Shown here: positions 1 through 8,925 of the stretch, in pieces
How positions within the stretch are numbered: the stretch's first letter is position 1
How the letters are laid out: every line of letters begins with the position of its first letter
DNA from: DTKD01 sp964494345
GTDB taxonomy: Bacteria > Armatimonadota > UBA5829
Length of the DNA: 64,000 nucleotides
Reading direction: 5' to 3'
NCBI GenBank assembly: GCA_964494345.1
Contig: CAZBSI010000003.1
Coordinates: forward strand, 124,001-188,000
Notes under the pieces: generated by a model
What the model was told of the DNA's origin: nothing
The model's database searches: none
Seen by the model: only the letters and a program-made list of their open reading frames with translations
Translations under genes and position numbers: made by a program

Positions 1-1
1 C

Positions 2-1399
2 CAGGCAGCTAAAAATAATGGCGCATATAGGATTCTTGAGGTCACCGACACCCATATTAACAGCTCCAGAAAGCTTTTAGGGCAACCGGCTACCCCTGAA
101 GCTTCGATAGCGCTTGCCAGGCCGAGGAACCCGATCAATCTGATTGAGCCGCGGTTTAACGACAAAATAGAGGGGCCAATTCATATTCGAGCGGCGATCT
201 TCGGGCCGACTGCGGATCGTAAGATAGAATATTCCATCGGCGGACAGACAGGGGCGCTGGAGGCTGGCGCAGGCGGCGTTTATGAAACTGATGTAGACTT
301 CGACGGCGCTCCTGGGTGGTATACGCTATATGTGAAGATGACCGACCCGGATGGGATGGAGTGGTCTGACTCAGTGCCGGTGCGAATAAACGGCGATGCT
401 CGTGAAGCGTGGCAGGTGGCCGTCTCCGGTGGGGTGCAGCGCGGGGTCGCAGCCGTGGGGGAGAAACTATATTTCGGAACTTTGAGCGGAGATGTGTATT
501 GTCTGGACGCACGCACGGGGTCTCAGGTATGGCGGAACAACTTCGGTTCGGAGATACTCAGCGAGGTGGCTGTTGCGGGTGATTTGGCCTGCTTCGGCAC
601 GGCGGATGGACTCGTATTCGGCGTCGATGCGTCCAGTGGAAAGGCTCGCTGGCAATTTGACTCCGGTGGCGCTGTGGTTGGCTCGGCGGCAATTCATAAG
701 GGGAAAGTGCTGATCGGCGGCGGGGGGCCTGCTTTTTACGCGCTGGATGCCAAGACCGGCAAAATGGTCTGGAAACTGGATATGAATCGATATACCCAGG
801 TTGTGCCGGTAGTTCTGAACGATACGGTGCTATACGGGGCGTGGGATACCAATTTCTACGCTTTGGACGTAAACACGGGAGAAATAAAATGGAAGACCTC
901 GATAGGGCCGAGCTTCTATTTCTCCACTGCAAACTCTGATCCTGTCACCGATGGCAAGCATATAGGGGTCAACGTGACGCCCCATCAATCAGGGGATGCC
1001 GATATTTATTGCCTGGACGTGGAGTCCGGAAAAATAGTCTGGAGCAAGCGAAACCCCGGCAGGTCTGATTGCGGATTCAACAGCCCAGGCTCAGAAGGGA
1101 ATCGCTTTTATAACGTGTCGGGCAATGGTCAGATATATTGCATGTCGTTTGAAGACGGCAAGCTGCTGTGGGAGAGTAACATAGGAGTCGGCACCACGAG
1201 TGGAAAGCCCGTGGCGGCTGATGGCAAGGTATATGTGGCAGGCCGAAACGGCAATGTGGTGTGTCTTGACGGTGCTGACGGCAAGGTGCAGTGGAAATAT
1301 TCTGTGGGTAGTGGGTATTTGTTCGGCGGATCAACGGTCTGGGAGGATTTGGTGATTGTCCCGTCGATGGATGGTACTGTTACGGCGATTCGAAGGTAG
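2..1399 (+). CDS. Metallophosphoesterase C-terminus with PQQ-like beta-propeller (5' partial)
   Basis: The reading frame is open from the first complete codon, so the gene begins before the window. The opening residues (GAYRILEVTDTHI) resemble the end of a calcineurin-like phosphoesterase domain. A beta-sandwich-like linker follows, then at least seven PQQ-type repeats such as GDVYCLDARTGSQVW, FYALDAKTGKMVW and VVCLDGADGKVQW, ending GTVTAIRR. This repeat count fits a 7- or 8-bladed propeller. Such proteins are usually exported and act on phosphate esters or bind polymers, but the catalytic half lies outside the window, so substrate and export cannot be judged. The gene stops just before a composite intergenic repeat. 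Confidence 0.75.
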   Translation, partial: QAAKNNGAYRILEVTDTHINSSRKLLGQPATPEASIALARPRNPINLIEPRFNDKIEGPIHIRAAIFGPTADRKIEYSIGGQTGALEAGAGGVYETDVDFDGAPGWYTLYVKMTDPDGMEWSDSVPVRINGDAREAWQVAVSGGVQRGVAAVGEKLYFGTLSGDVYCLDARTGSQVWRNNFGSEILSEVAVAGDLACFGTADGLVFGVDASSGKARWQFDSGGAVVGSAAIHKGKVLIGGGGPAFYALDAKTGKMVWKLDMNRYTQVVPVVLNDTVLYGAWDTNFYALDVNTGEIKWKTSIGPSFYFSTANSDPVTDGKHIGVNVTPHQSGDADIYCLDVESGKIVWSKRNPGRSDCGFNSPGSEGNRFYNVSGNGQIYCMSFEDGKLLWESNIGVGTTSGKPVAADGKVYVAGRNGNVVCLDGADGKVQWKYSVGSGYLFGGSTVWEDLVIVPSMDGTVTAIRR

Positions 1400-1433
1400 A
1401 CGGGTGAAAGAAGAGATAAACGGGAAAGAGCGC

Positions 1434-1582
1434 GGTGGCGATTCGCATCGCCACCGATCAAAGAAGGGAAAAAGCAGATTTCTCGCTGCGCTCGAAATGA
1501 CGTAACTTGGTGGTAATCCGTCAACCGATAACCGTCAACCGAGAACCGAGAACCGTCAACCGACAACCGACAACCGTCAATC
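1434..1582. repeat. Composite intergenic repeat, copy A
   Basis: This is the 193-nt gap between convergent genes and contains three modules. Module 1 is a perfect hairpin, GGTGGCGAT at 1434-1442 and ATCGCCACC at 1447-1455. Module 2 is a 33-nt block at 1469-1501 containing GCAGATTTCTCGCTGCGCTC. Module 3 at 1518-1582 is a run of degenerate CCGTCAACCG / CCGACAACCG / CCGAGAACCG units. The same modules recur at 7456-7651 and 15354-15612. No coding signal is convincing; open frames through it read the repeat. Confidence 0.8.
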
Positions 1583-1592
1583 GAACATTTAT

Positions 1593-3794
1593 CTACCACC
1601 GCAGAGTCAGTTTGTGCTCTCCGGGCGGGCAGTTTAGGAGAGTAACATAGAAGATGTCGTTTTCTACCTCCTGCGTCACTGTGGTGTGGACCCCGTCGAG
1701 TATGATTTCTTTAGGAGATGCACGTAGAACGAGGGTGGTTTTCTTGCCGGCCAGATAATGGATGTCCGCCCTGCCCGCGCCATCAATCAGCTTGCGGAAG
1801 CAGCTTGTCCCATAGATATCCAAAAATTTGGACCGCCTGCCGAACATCCTGACAACCTCGAAGGACTTTGGCGCCAGTTCAATCTGAACCTCTCCATCCG
1901 GCAGCGCCTCTCGTTTTTTGCAGTTCCAAAGATGAGCTCTGCCTGATTTTATTGTCGCTTTTTCGGGGGCGTCCGAGAGGTTTGAGATGGCAATATAGTC
2001 TTGCTGGTTGGAACTCCAGATTATATTTTTACTCTCGGAACTCACCAGCATACTTCGCGCACCGACCTCCCGCAGAGCGTACAGAACAGCTTTTTGCGCC
2101 TTATCTATAGTATTTTTGGACAGCCCAAACCCACAGAACAAGGCCAGAGTAGCGCGATCTCGCCACTCCGCAACGACCGGGATGTGCGCCTCATCTGTGT
2201 CGACTTCGTACAAGATGCTGGCCCTCGACCCGAACACCCTGCGTACGTTGGCGACCTCGTTGGTATTTAGCTGCAAATCATCACCCAAAAAGCTGGCGCG
2301 GCGTATTCGAGATACGTCTTTCAAGGAGATTAGCTCGTCGGAAATAAACTGAGGAGTCTCCTCCTGTTTCAGGCCGATCAATTCGAAGACTCCGGGGCAC
2401 GCAGCGCTGCTGGGCCTGACTCCGGGATAGTTGACATCCGCACAGAACCCAAGGCCAGTGCCAAACGCCACCAACCCACGCATCTCCTCACTGCGCCACC
2501 AGTGGCTTATCGCCGCCATCTGCGACGACGTAAGAGGGAAATGCTCCTCTAAAAGCAGCAGTTGCACCTCGGGATGGCGCGCCAGGTCTTGTTGGAGGGT
2601 ATCGGCGAAAAATGTCAGCACGGGCACACCGCTCTCAAGCTGCAGTCGCCGCACCAAGTCCCAATAGAACGGAAAAACCGTCTCATAGGTAAACGGCTCG
2701 GCGTGCTGGGTGCCGCTGTATGAAAACACAAATGCAACCGAGGCGCGTGGACGGCCGAGCCTGCCGGTATAGGCGGCCGCCTCTGAAAGCACTCGCATAT
2801 ATTCGTCGTCTTTGCCGTAGTTCTGACCATACCAATGACGAGTAAACCCTCCCGGACACGCCGCAATCCCGGATAATGTGTAGTCTCTAAAGAAATCAAA
2901 CGGAATCAACGGGCAAGCGGGATAGTCAGTATGTTCATCGGTCGGATTATTTACCGCGATAATATCTTTGCCCAGCGAGTGCGCCATAATCTCAGAATGA
3001 TACAGCCTGGCAGATCTGGAAAAGTCATCACTCGTGCGCATAGTATCGCAATATATATTATCCGGCTGCATCCGGACTACAATAAAGTCGAGTTCCTCGA
3101 TGGCGGCTATTCGCTGAATCTGGCATGACGGGTTGTGGGTTTCCGGAGGTGTGTTCTCTATTGTAGGAATGAAAAACCAGGGCATAACCCCGGCTTTGCT
3201 CGCCCCAACCGACTTCGCATGCACGATAAGCTCCCGGCAGAAGTTGTGCAAAGCATCCGCCTTTGCTTGCTGTAGTGTCAAATACTCGAAAGTTTCCCTG
3301 CGCCTGCCCGGGTATGCGACTTGTGGGTATGCAGCGGTGAATTCGTCGTGAAATGGATCGAGCGTGCCGGGAATATCAACACGATACATAGGTTCTTCAA
3401 ACACAACCCAGTCATAGCCATATTGCTGTACAAATATCGTGGTGAGTTCTTTTAGGTAATCCAACCATTGCCGGGATGAAAACGACGCGAAAAATCTGTC
3501 ATTTCCCAGCAGTTCCGGATTGTTGTCTATGTCGTGCTGGGCTTGATCCACCCCAACCCGATCCCCTGCGCAGACGGTGACTTGTATCTGTATGCAGGCG
3601 GGGTAGCCCCTGCTATGTGCTTCGGCTGCGAAATCGACGTATGCAGGTTTGAGCCTGCCGATTACATCATTAAACTGATGAGCGTAGTATGCGTTATAGG
3701 GGACATCGAACCCCAGTCTCTCGAGATCAGCAAAATATCTCTGTCTGGCTACTGCGTCCCCTACCCCGTCCGGTCCGACAGGCAGGGCATTCAT
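1593..3794 (-). CDS. Putative glycoside hydrolase-like protein (TIM barrel plus amidotransferase-like domain)
   Basis: The 733-residue protein was not matched to a named family. The N-terminal half looks like a (beta/alpha)8 barrel, with an acidic strand end at DWVVFEEPMYR and later segments such as GIAACPGGFTRHWYGQ. The middle (PVLTFFADTLQQDL, LLLLEEHFPLT) resembles the glutamine-amidotransferase-like trimerisation domain that follows the barrel in GH42-type enzymes. The C-terminus is beta-rich. No signal peptide is seen, so it is probably cytoplasmic. I chose the ATG at 3794 because GGGAGG lies 7 nt upstream; a longer GTG start at 3893 has no ribosome-binding site. A sugar-related role is inferred from fold and from the neighbouring dehydrogenase; substrate unknown. 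Confidence 0.6.
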   Translation of the reverse strand: MNALPVGPDGVGDAVARQRYFADLERLGFDVPYNAYYAHQFNDVIGRLKPAYVDFAAEAHSRGYPACIQIQVTVCAGDRVGVDQAQHDIDNNPELLGNDRFFASFSSRQWLDYLKELTTIFVQQYGYDWVVFEEPMYRVDIPGTLDPFHDEFTAAYPQVAYPGRRRETFEYLTLQQAKADALHNFCRELIVHAKSVGASKAGVMPWFFIPTIENTPPETHNPSCQIQRIAAIEELDFIVVRMQPDNIYCDTMRTSDDFSRSARLYHSEIMAHSLGKDIIAVNNPTDEHTDYPACPLIPFDFFRDYTLSGIAACPGGFTRHWYGQNYGKDDEYMRVLSEAAAYTGRLGRPRASVAFVFSYSGTQHAEPFTYETVFPFYWDLVRRLQLESGVPVLTFFADTLQQDLARHPEVQLLLLEEHFPLTSSQMAAISHWWRSEEMRGLVAFGTGLGFCADVNYPGVRPSSAACPGVFELIGLKQEETPQFISDELISLKDVSRIRRASFLGDDLQLNTNEVANVRRVFGSRASILYEVDTDEAHIPVVAEWRDRATLALFCGFGLSKNTIDKAQKAVLYALREVGARSMLVSSESKNIIWSSNQQDYIAISNLSDAPEKATIKSGRAHLWNCKKREALPDGEVQIELAPKSFEVVRMFGRRSKFLDIYGTSCFRKLIDGAGRADIHYLAGKKTTLVLRASPKEIILDGVHTTVTQEVENDIFYVTLLNCPPGEHKLTLRW

Positions 3795-3944
3795 AGCTTG
3801 TCCTCCCACTCCTCCGGCCACCGACTTGATTGCAGCGCGCCTTATTTCGGCGAGAGCAAAAGTGTTACATATACGCCTGCTGCCTTGTGGCACGGTTCAT
3901 AATGTTACTGATCTAATTGCATTATATGTCCGTATGTTTCTAGT

Positions 3945-3973
3945 ATTATACACCATAGACCGATAGATATCCA
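3945..3973 (-). promoter_or_regulatory. Candidate sigma-70 promoter for the glycosidase-like gene
   Basis: On the minus strand TGGATA (3968-3973) and a perfect TATAAT (3945-3950) are separated by 17 nt, about 150 nt upstream of the ATG at 3794. The rest of the 3795-4133 gap is AT-rich and I see no gene in it. Confidence 0.55.
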
Positions 3974-4133
3974 GTTGTGAAGTCAATTGAACAGCAACAT
4001 TTTCTATTTTCTTGCACTCTTTACATACATGAGCAATTTGAATGAATCTATGACTGTTCAGTTCACGAGCAGCGACAGATATTCAGCCGTAGCTTAGCTG
4101 CGCGTCAACTGTAAGTTAAGGTTGTTAATATGT

Positions 4134-5159
4134 TTATAGTGGCAGGCGAATCGGCGCCTCAGTTCGAGAGGATTGGTATATTCCGGATATAATTTCGATA
4201 GATTTGCGTGCTTCGCGGCCGTCGACTACCGGCGGGCGGCCTTCGTTGACAGCCTCTACCATATCTTTTATTTGTGCGATGTGGCCGATCGCTGTGATAG
4301 CCATAGGGCTGGTGGAACCGCTTCCTGTCTCGACTTTATCGGCCACAAAATCTTCGTCGCCTTCTACGTCCCAAGTCACGATGTTGCCGTCTTCGATGGC
4401 GATTGTGCCACTATCGCCGCGGATTTCGAGTCTGGCGGGGAATCCTGCTTTAGCCGATGTGCAAGCTTCAATGACGCCTAAACTGCCATTGGCAAACTTA
4501 AGGCATGCGGCGGCAGTGTCCTCGACTTCTATGTTTCTGGTCAGCGTCGCATAATGCCCGCATATCGACTCGACCGGCCCCATCATCCACTGAAGCAGAT
4601 CGACATAATGAATACCCTGGTTCATCAAGGCTCCGCCGCCGTCCAAAGCCCAGGTGCCGCGCCAACCGGCAGAGTTGTAATATTCCTGTGAACGATGCCA
4701 TTTAATATAGGCGCCGCCGAGTACGAGCCTGCCAAGCCGTCCATCCTGCACGGCCTTGCGAGCGATCACAACTCCAGGCAGAAATCGCGCCTGGAAAATC
4801 ACAGCCAGCTTAACGCCTGCCCTGTCGCACTCTTCTATTATGGGATCAACTTTCTCCAGAGTGACTTCAAGGGGTTTTTCAGCGACAATATGTTTGCCCG
4901 CGCGTGCTGCGTCTATGCAGACCTGTGCTCTCAGGCCCGACGGGGTGAGGATACAGACCACATCTACGTCTGGATTGGCAAGTAAGTCGCGATAATTTGT
5001 ATACCATACCACCTCTCGCGTCTCACCGATCTGCCTGGCACGCTCTTCCGAGACATCAGCCACGGCCGCCAGTCGCGCACCCTCGCATTCGTCAATGCCC
5101 TGAAGGTGAAGCGGGCTGATCGCCCCCAAACCGATAATCCCAAAACCGAGCTTCTTCAA
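4134..5159 (-). CDS. Gfo/Idh/MocA family NAD(P)-dependent oxidoreductase
   Basis: The 341-aa protein has the family layout. An N-terminal Rossmann fold opens with GFGIIGLGAISPLHLQG. The cofactor/catalytic motif is AEKPLE near residue 95, and the C-terminal alpha/beta domain contains GGGALMNQGIHYVDLLQWM, with the conserved His of the family. These enzymes oxidise or reduce sugars, inositols or related polyols using NAD(P). The start is TTG (5159), with GGAGG 10 nt upstream; the only nearby ATG is followed at once by a stop codon. It lies 17 nt downstream of the secreted six-hairpin-like gene, so the two form an operon and probably act on the same carbohydrate. The substrate cannot be deduced. 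Confidence 0.9.
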   Translation of the reverse strand: MKKLGFGIIGLGAISPLHLQGIDECEGARLAAVADVSEERARQIGETREVVWYTNYRDLLANPDVDVVCILTPSGLRAQVCIDAARAGKHIVAEKPLEVTLEKVDPIIEECDRAGVKLAVIFQARFLPGVVIARKAVQDGRLGRLVLGGAYIKWHRSQEYYNSAGWRGTWALDGGGALMNQGIHYVDLLQWMMGPVESICGHYATLTRNIEVEDTAAACLKFANGSLGVIEACTSAKAGFPARLEIRGDSGTIAIEDGNIVTWDVEGDEDFVADKVETGSGSTSPMAITAIGHIAQIKDMVEAVNEGRPPVVDGREARKSIEIISGIYQSSRTEAPIRLPL

Positions 5160-5176
5160 TATTACATATCCTCCGT

Positions 5177-7342
5177 TTATTTAGGCGCCCAGGGCGTGCC
5201 GTCGTTTTTGGCGAGTTGGTCCCTAACAGTGCGAAAATGATCGGCTATTCTGGTAGATGACGTGATGTCCCACATACTGACACCCTTGGCACGCAAGCCG
5301 AGTATAGCCGTGATCCACGCCGGCCCCCATCCGGTCTCCAGACTCCACGCTCCCCACCCAGCATCAGCCGAACTTGCCCAGTAGTCCCAGCGATTATAGT
5401 CAAATGCACGGAACCAGGAGCCGTTGAGATATGGGAACTGCTTCGATTTGACCTGAATTCGGCAGAGGTATTTTGCCAGTTTGTCCTCTATTTCCTTGAT
5501 GTCTTTGTTCCCAGTGGCTGCATACGCCTCGTGGAGGCCGAGCAGCGCGAAGCCGGTTGTGTAGAGTTGGTCGGTGGCAGGGTCGCCATTTGCCTGAATC
5601 AACGGCGTCTCGCCGGTGCCATAGGCTTCGTTGGTAGCCGGAATATTATAGTGACCGCCGCCAGTGCCGCCGAGCAGTTCCGGAAGCGCCCCGCAGTGTT
5701 GCTGCTTTGCCCCGAAATCGTCTGTGAGAGTCTTCAGCCATGCCCGGTGCTCCGGGGTATCCTCTATTTGAACTAACCAGGCCAGGCACAACAACATTCT
5801 GGCGCGTTCTATGGTGTCCTGCCATCGCCAACCCGATGGGAAAACATCCATCGTCATACGAATCGCGTTTTTCGTATTCTCCAAGAATGGCTTATAGCCA
5901 GTGTGCTTGTATGCCCAGATGTTGCACGCCCAAAGATATGACTCGAAATGCGGCGCGTAGTTGATAGTCTCTGCGTCGTGATAGTGCTTCCAGCCGTTGG
6001 CTTCAAGATTGGGAATATCGATTCGGTCGGAGCGAAATCCGAGCTTGCCTGTGGTGCGTAAGTTGGCCAGAAGTGCGCGGATTATATACTCATCCCATTC
6101 GTTGGTGTTCAAGCAAGCCTGAGCCAGCATCGTGGCCAACAGGGCACGGGCGTTATCGTCGCCGTAGTTGGCGCACATCCAGGCAGGGGAGATGTCGCCC
6201 CAAGCTATCAATCCGAATGCGGGGTGCTTGGGATTAGCGCGTTCTCCTCCACACATTCCTGAGCCCACATACACATAACGCAATAAATTTTTCGCGACTG
6301 TCTTGGCACGAGAATCTGAATTGACATCAGCATAAGCTGCCAGGGCCATTGCCACCTCGCAGTTGCAATCAGCGCGCAACGGCAACCGGCGGCACTGGTC
6401 GCCATTATGGTCAATTCCGGCTGCGTAGCCTTCGAGAATACCACACGAGCCGTCGCCATCCGGCGAATCGGGCCCCAAAACAGGCACATCCTCGCCGCCA
6501 CCCAACAGCAATTGGTCTATCTGCGGTTTCTCCCCTTGGCTTACCAATAATCGCGAGTTCAGATACCATCCGGCCGCTTCCTTAAGAGCGCGCCGCTCGA
6601 CGTCATTGGGCAGCTTATCATCCGGTCCATAAGCAGGGTGAACCGACTTTTTCCACTTTAACTTAACTTCTACAGAGGAATCAAGCAGCTTAAAAATACG
6701 CTCCCACAACGTGCCCCAATCATCAGCCGGCGCGTACCGGCCTGTGATGAATCCGCTCAGCTTTGTAGTGGCGATGAGGGCGTCGTAACCTGGCAATCGA
6801 AAAAGAATTGGCTGGGCGGAATCCGGTATTCCATAGACCGCAGAGTCGAATCCCGCAACCCGGGCGATGACGAGAAGAGGATTATCCGCCTGTGTTTGAA
6901 TAAACCTGCAGCCAGATATGGATAGAATCCGCAATTCCGGCAACTTATCGCCGAACTCGCCGGTGGCGACTACTCCACGCTCCCATACTATCCCCTTTAC
7001 ATCACCCATCTCTATTCCGGGCAAAGCCGATGGATATTCGACATATAGCCTAACGCCCCTGGCTTTTGCTGCTTCGAACGTGGATACATCAACTGCAGTG
7101 CGTACATCGGGGTATCCGTCGGCAAACGCCAGCACTGCGCCGCCTGGGGATGATTTGTCGATGGCCTCAGCCGCGGTGTCGAATCGGAAGCATTTACAAC
7201 CAGAATCGACCGCTGCCTTGTAAAGATCGTTATTATCCGAACAGACAAAATTGAGATGCAACTGCTTACCCTCCGCCGGAGCAACAAAGCCTATGGTCGC
7301 CGCCAGCAGCATGATCAAACCTAGATACTTCCAGAAATTCAA
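5177..7342 (-). CDS. Secreted six-hairpin glycosidase-like protein, unknown function
   Basis: The 721-aa product begins with a clear signal peptide (MNFWKYLGLIMLLAATIGF then APAEGKQ). The start is TTG at 7342 with GGAGGG 5 nt upstream; a GTG at 7378 would add 12 residues ahead of the ribosome-binding site and is unlikely. Residues from about 270 onward are alpha-helical and rich in Trp and aromatic residues (ALAAYADVN, WGAWSLETGWGPAWITAILGL), resembling an (alpha/alpha)6 toroid. I could not name a family. Several Cys residues (GSCGIL, CRRLPLRADCNCE) fit an exported protein. It precedes a Gfo/Idh/MocA gene by 17 nt, which suggests a role in handling an extracellular glycan or sugar. Confidence 0.6.
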   Translation of the reverse strand: MNFWKYLGLIMLLAATIGFVAPAEGKQLHLNFVCSDNNDLYKAAVDSGCKCFRFDTAAEAIDKSSPGGAVLAFADGYPDVRTAVDVSTFEAAKARGVRLYVEYPSALPGIEMGDVKGIVWERGVVATGEFGDKLPELRILSISGCRFIQTQADNPLLVIARVAGFDSAVYGIPDSAQPILFRLPGYDALIATTKLSGFITGRYAPADDWGTLWERIFKLLDSSVEVKLKWKKSVHPAYGPDDKLPNDVERRALKEAAGWYLNSRLLVSQGEKPQIDQLLLGGGEDVPVLGPDSPDGDGSCGILEGYAAGIDHNGDQCRRLPLRADCNCEVAMALAAYADVNSDSRAKTVAKNLLRYVYVGSGMCGGERANPKHPAFGLIAWGDISPAWMCANYGDDNARALLATMLAQACLNTNEWDEYIIRALLANLRTTGKLGFRSDRIDIPNLEANGWKHYHDAETINYAPHFESYLWACNIWAYKHTGYKPFLENTKNAIRMTMDVFPSGWRWQDTIERARMLLCLAWLVQIEDTPEHRAWLKTLTDDFGAKQQHCGALPELLGGTGGGHYNIPATNEAYGTGETPLIQANGDPATDQLYTTGFALLGLHEAYAATGNKDIKEIEDKLAKYLCRIQVKSKQFPYLNGSWFRAFDYNRWDYWASSADAGWGAWSLETGWGPAWITAILGLRAKGVSMWDITSSTRIADHFRTVRDQLAKNDGTPWAPK

Positions 7343-7380
7343 TAATACCCTCCGCTCGACAATACAGCCGGAGCTCACAT

Positions 7381-7386
7381 ATTATA
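7381..7386 (-). promoter_or_regulatory. Candidate -10 element for the secreted protein operon
   Basis: A perfect TATAAT on the minus strand lies 38 nt upstream of the TTG start at 7342. No good -35 hexamer is found at the expected distance. Confidence 0.35.
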
Positions 7387-7455
7387 TCATAATGCCGGCT
7401 TGAGGCCGCAGGAAGGCCGCTACGTTATTTTTGGAAGACAGTGGGGTTACGAGGC

Positions 7456-7651
7456 GGTGATTCGGAGATCACCACCTATCTAGACTGCACACCACCCCCT
7501 CGGACTTCGTACTTCGGACCTCGTACCTCGAAAAAGCAGATTTCTCGCTGCGCTCGAAATGACAGGGTTTGGTGGCTTTGTCAATCGACAACCGACAACC
7601 GACAACTGACAACTGACAACCGAAAACCGAAAACTGACAACCGACAACCGA
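7456..7651. repeat. Composite intergenic repeat, copy B
   Basis: This is the second copy of the element seen at 1434-1582. The hairpin is GGTGAT (7456-7461), loop TCGGAG, ATCACC (7468-7473), followed by ACCTATCT. The GCAGATTTCTCGCTGCGCTC block lies at 7531-7563. The CCGACAACCG / CTGACAACTG run occupies about 7581-7651 and ends just before the ogg ribosome-binding site. Between the hairpin and the block is a further short reiteration of TTCGTAC/TCGTACC units at 7505-7529. Confidence 0.8.
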
Positions 7652-7684
7652 AAAAGTGATAATATATCTTGGTAGAGAGGTGAT

Positions 7685-8545
7685 ATGCAGACTATTGATC
7701 TTGGCGGGCAGCCGTTGGGGCTTGATATTACACTTACTTGCGGGCAGGCTTTTCGGTGGCGGCGGGGTGAAAATGGCTTGTGGCAGGGGGTTATTGGAGA
7801 TCGGCTGGTCGAGCTTTGTGTTGAAGGCGGCGATTTGTTATACAGGACGTTTCCGGATGGCGGCGCCGAGTTGGTTAAGGATTACCTGCGCTTAGGCGAT
7901 GATGTCGAGTCGATTTATACGGATCTGGCAAGCCGGGACGATCACCTGGCCGCTCAGATTCGGAGATTCTATGGCTTGAGGCTCCTGCGACAGGAACCCA
8001 TCGAGACCCTGATTTCTTTTATGTGCTCGGCTGCGAATAATATCACCAGGATATCGAACTCCATAGAGGCGCTTTGCAGGCATTTTGGAGAGCTTGTCTG
8101 TGAAAAAGATGGCCGGTGCTACTATGCCTTTCCGAGTTGTGAGACACTTGCTGAAGCGGATCCAATCGGCAAGTTGTGCGGTCTCGGCTTTCGTGGCAAA
8201 AACATAAGAGATGCAGCCAAGGAGATTCTGGTTCGAGGTGAGAATTGGCTTGATGATCTCAGGAAGGCGCCGTATATGGAGGCTCGGCGGCAGTTGACGA
8301 CCCTTAAAGGAGTCGGAGCCAAGATAGCTGACTGCGTCTGCCTTTTTGCCCTCGATAAGGACGAGGCGGTGCCTGTGGATACTCACGTACGCCAACTGGC
8401 TGAGAGGTTGTTTTTGCCGGAGTTGAAGGCGAAATCGTTGACGGATGGGGTTTATCGTGAGATTGTCGAGGCGTTTTGGGATCGATATGGCCACAACGCA
8501 GGTTGGGCGCAGCAGTTCTTATTCTATGAGGACTTGCTGAGATAA
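7685..8545 (+). CDS. ogg: 8-oxoguanine DNA glycosylase (OGG1 type)
   Basis: This 286-aa base-excision-repair enzyme removes 8-oxoguanine opposite cytosine and nicks the strand by beta-elimination. Seen in the sequence: the N-terminal OGG_N-like beta domain (TCGQAFRWRR), the CSAANNITRI motif at 114-123, and the helix-hairpin-helix-GVD core LKGVGAKIADC...VPVDTHV. Lys213 matches the Schiff-base Lys and Asp232 the catalytic Asp of human OGG1. The length is right for bacterial OGG1 homologues. The start ATG has GAGGTG immediately upstream. It stands alone, following a composite repeat, and ends head-to-head against the small-transporter pair. Confidence 0.93.
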   Translation: MQTIDLGGQPLGLDITLTCGQAFRWRRGENGLWQGVIGDRLVELCVEGGDLLYRTFPDGGAELVKDYLRLGDDVESIYTDLASRDDHLAAQIRRFYGLRLLRQEPIETLISFMCSAANNITRISNSIEALCRHFGELVCEKDGRCYYAFPSCETLAEADPIGKLCGLGFRGKNIRDAAKEILVRGENWLDDLRKAPYMEARRQLTTLKGVGAKIADCVCLFALDKDEAVPVDTHVRQLAERLFLPELKAKSLTDGVYREIVEAFWDRYGHNAGWAQQFLFYEDLLR

Positions 8546-8551
8546 TCAACG

Positions 8552-8923
8552 TTATGAGCTTAGGCCCACGCAGATTGCCCCAAGAGTGACCAGCGCCACC
8601 CCTGCCCACCTGAGAGGATTTACCCTCTCGTGCATCGCGAGTGCGGCGAAAATAGTGACGAGAACGTAGCTCAAAGCAGTCATCGGGTTGGCGACGCTGA
8701 CCTCCGTGTAGGCAAGCGCCGCAAGGTATGAAAAGAAGTAGAACATCAGAGCGACAATGCCGAGAATAATGGCCGGGGTGCGGAAGATGATTCCGAGATT
8801 TTTAGGCAGATCCGACAGCCGCCTGATCTCGATCTCACCGTGCTGGCGCATGCCCTTGCTGAGAAGAATGTCCCCTATCGCCCCAAACAATATCGCAAAT
8901 CCTAAAGATATCGCGACTTCCAC
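8552..8923 (-). CDS. Small EamA/SMR-type membrane transporter, second of a pair
   Basis: This 123-aa protein has four predicted membrane segments (ISLGFAILFGAIGDILLS, AIILGIVALMFYFFSYLAAL, SYVLVTIFAALAM, WAGVALVTLGAICVGL) and the half-EamA pattern in which helix 3 is preceded by SVANPMTALSYVLV and helix 4 by HERVNPLRWAG. The start is GTG at 8923, with AGGAG 6 nt upstream and 2 nt after the stop of the preceding gene. Paired four-helix proteins of this kind often form heterodimers, as in SMR pairs or the ArnE/ArnF flippase. The substrate is unknown. Confidence 0.75.
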   Translation of the reverse strand: MEVAISLGFAILFGAIGDILLSKGMRQHGEIEIRRLSDLPKNLGIIFRTPAIILGIVALMFYFFSYLAALAYTEVSVANPMTALSYVLVTIFAALAMHERVNPLRWAGVALVTLGAICVGLSS

Positions 8924-8925
8924 AG

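Noticed and set aside
1518..1582. Regular CCGTCAACCG-type units as a CRISPR array
   Set aside because: Units are about 8-17 nt, run directly into one another with no unique spacers, and no cas gene is present.
1129..1599. A 156-aa minus-strand frame across the intergenic repeat
   Set aside because: It reads the repeat modules and the antisense of the PQQ gene, and has no ribosome-binding site.
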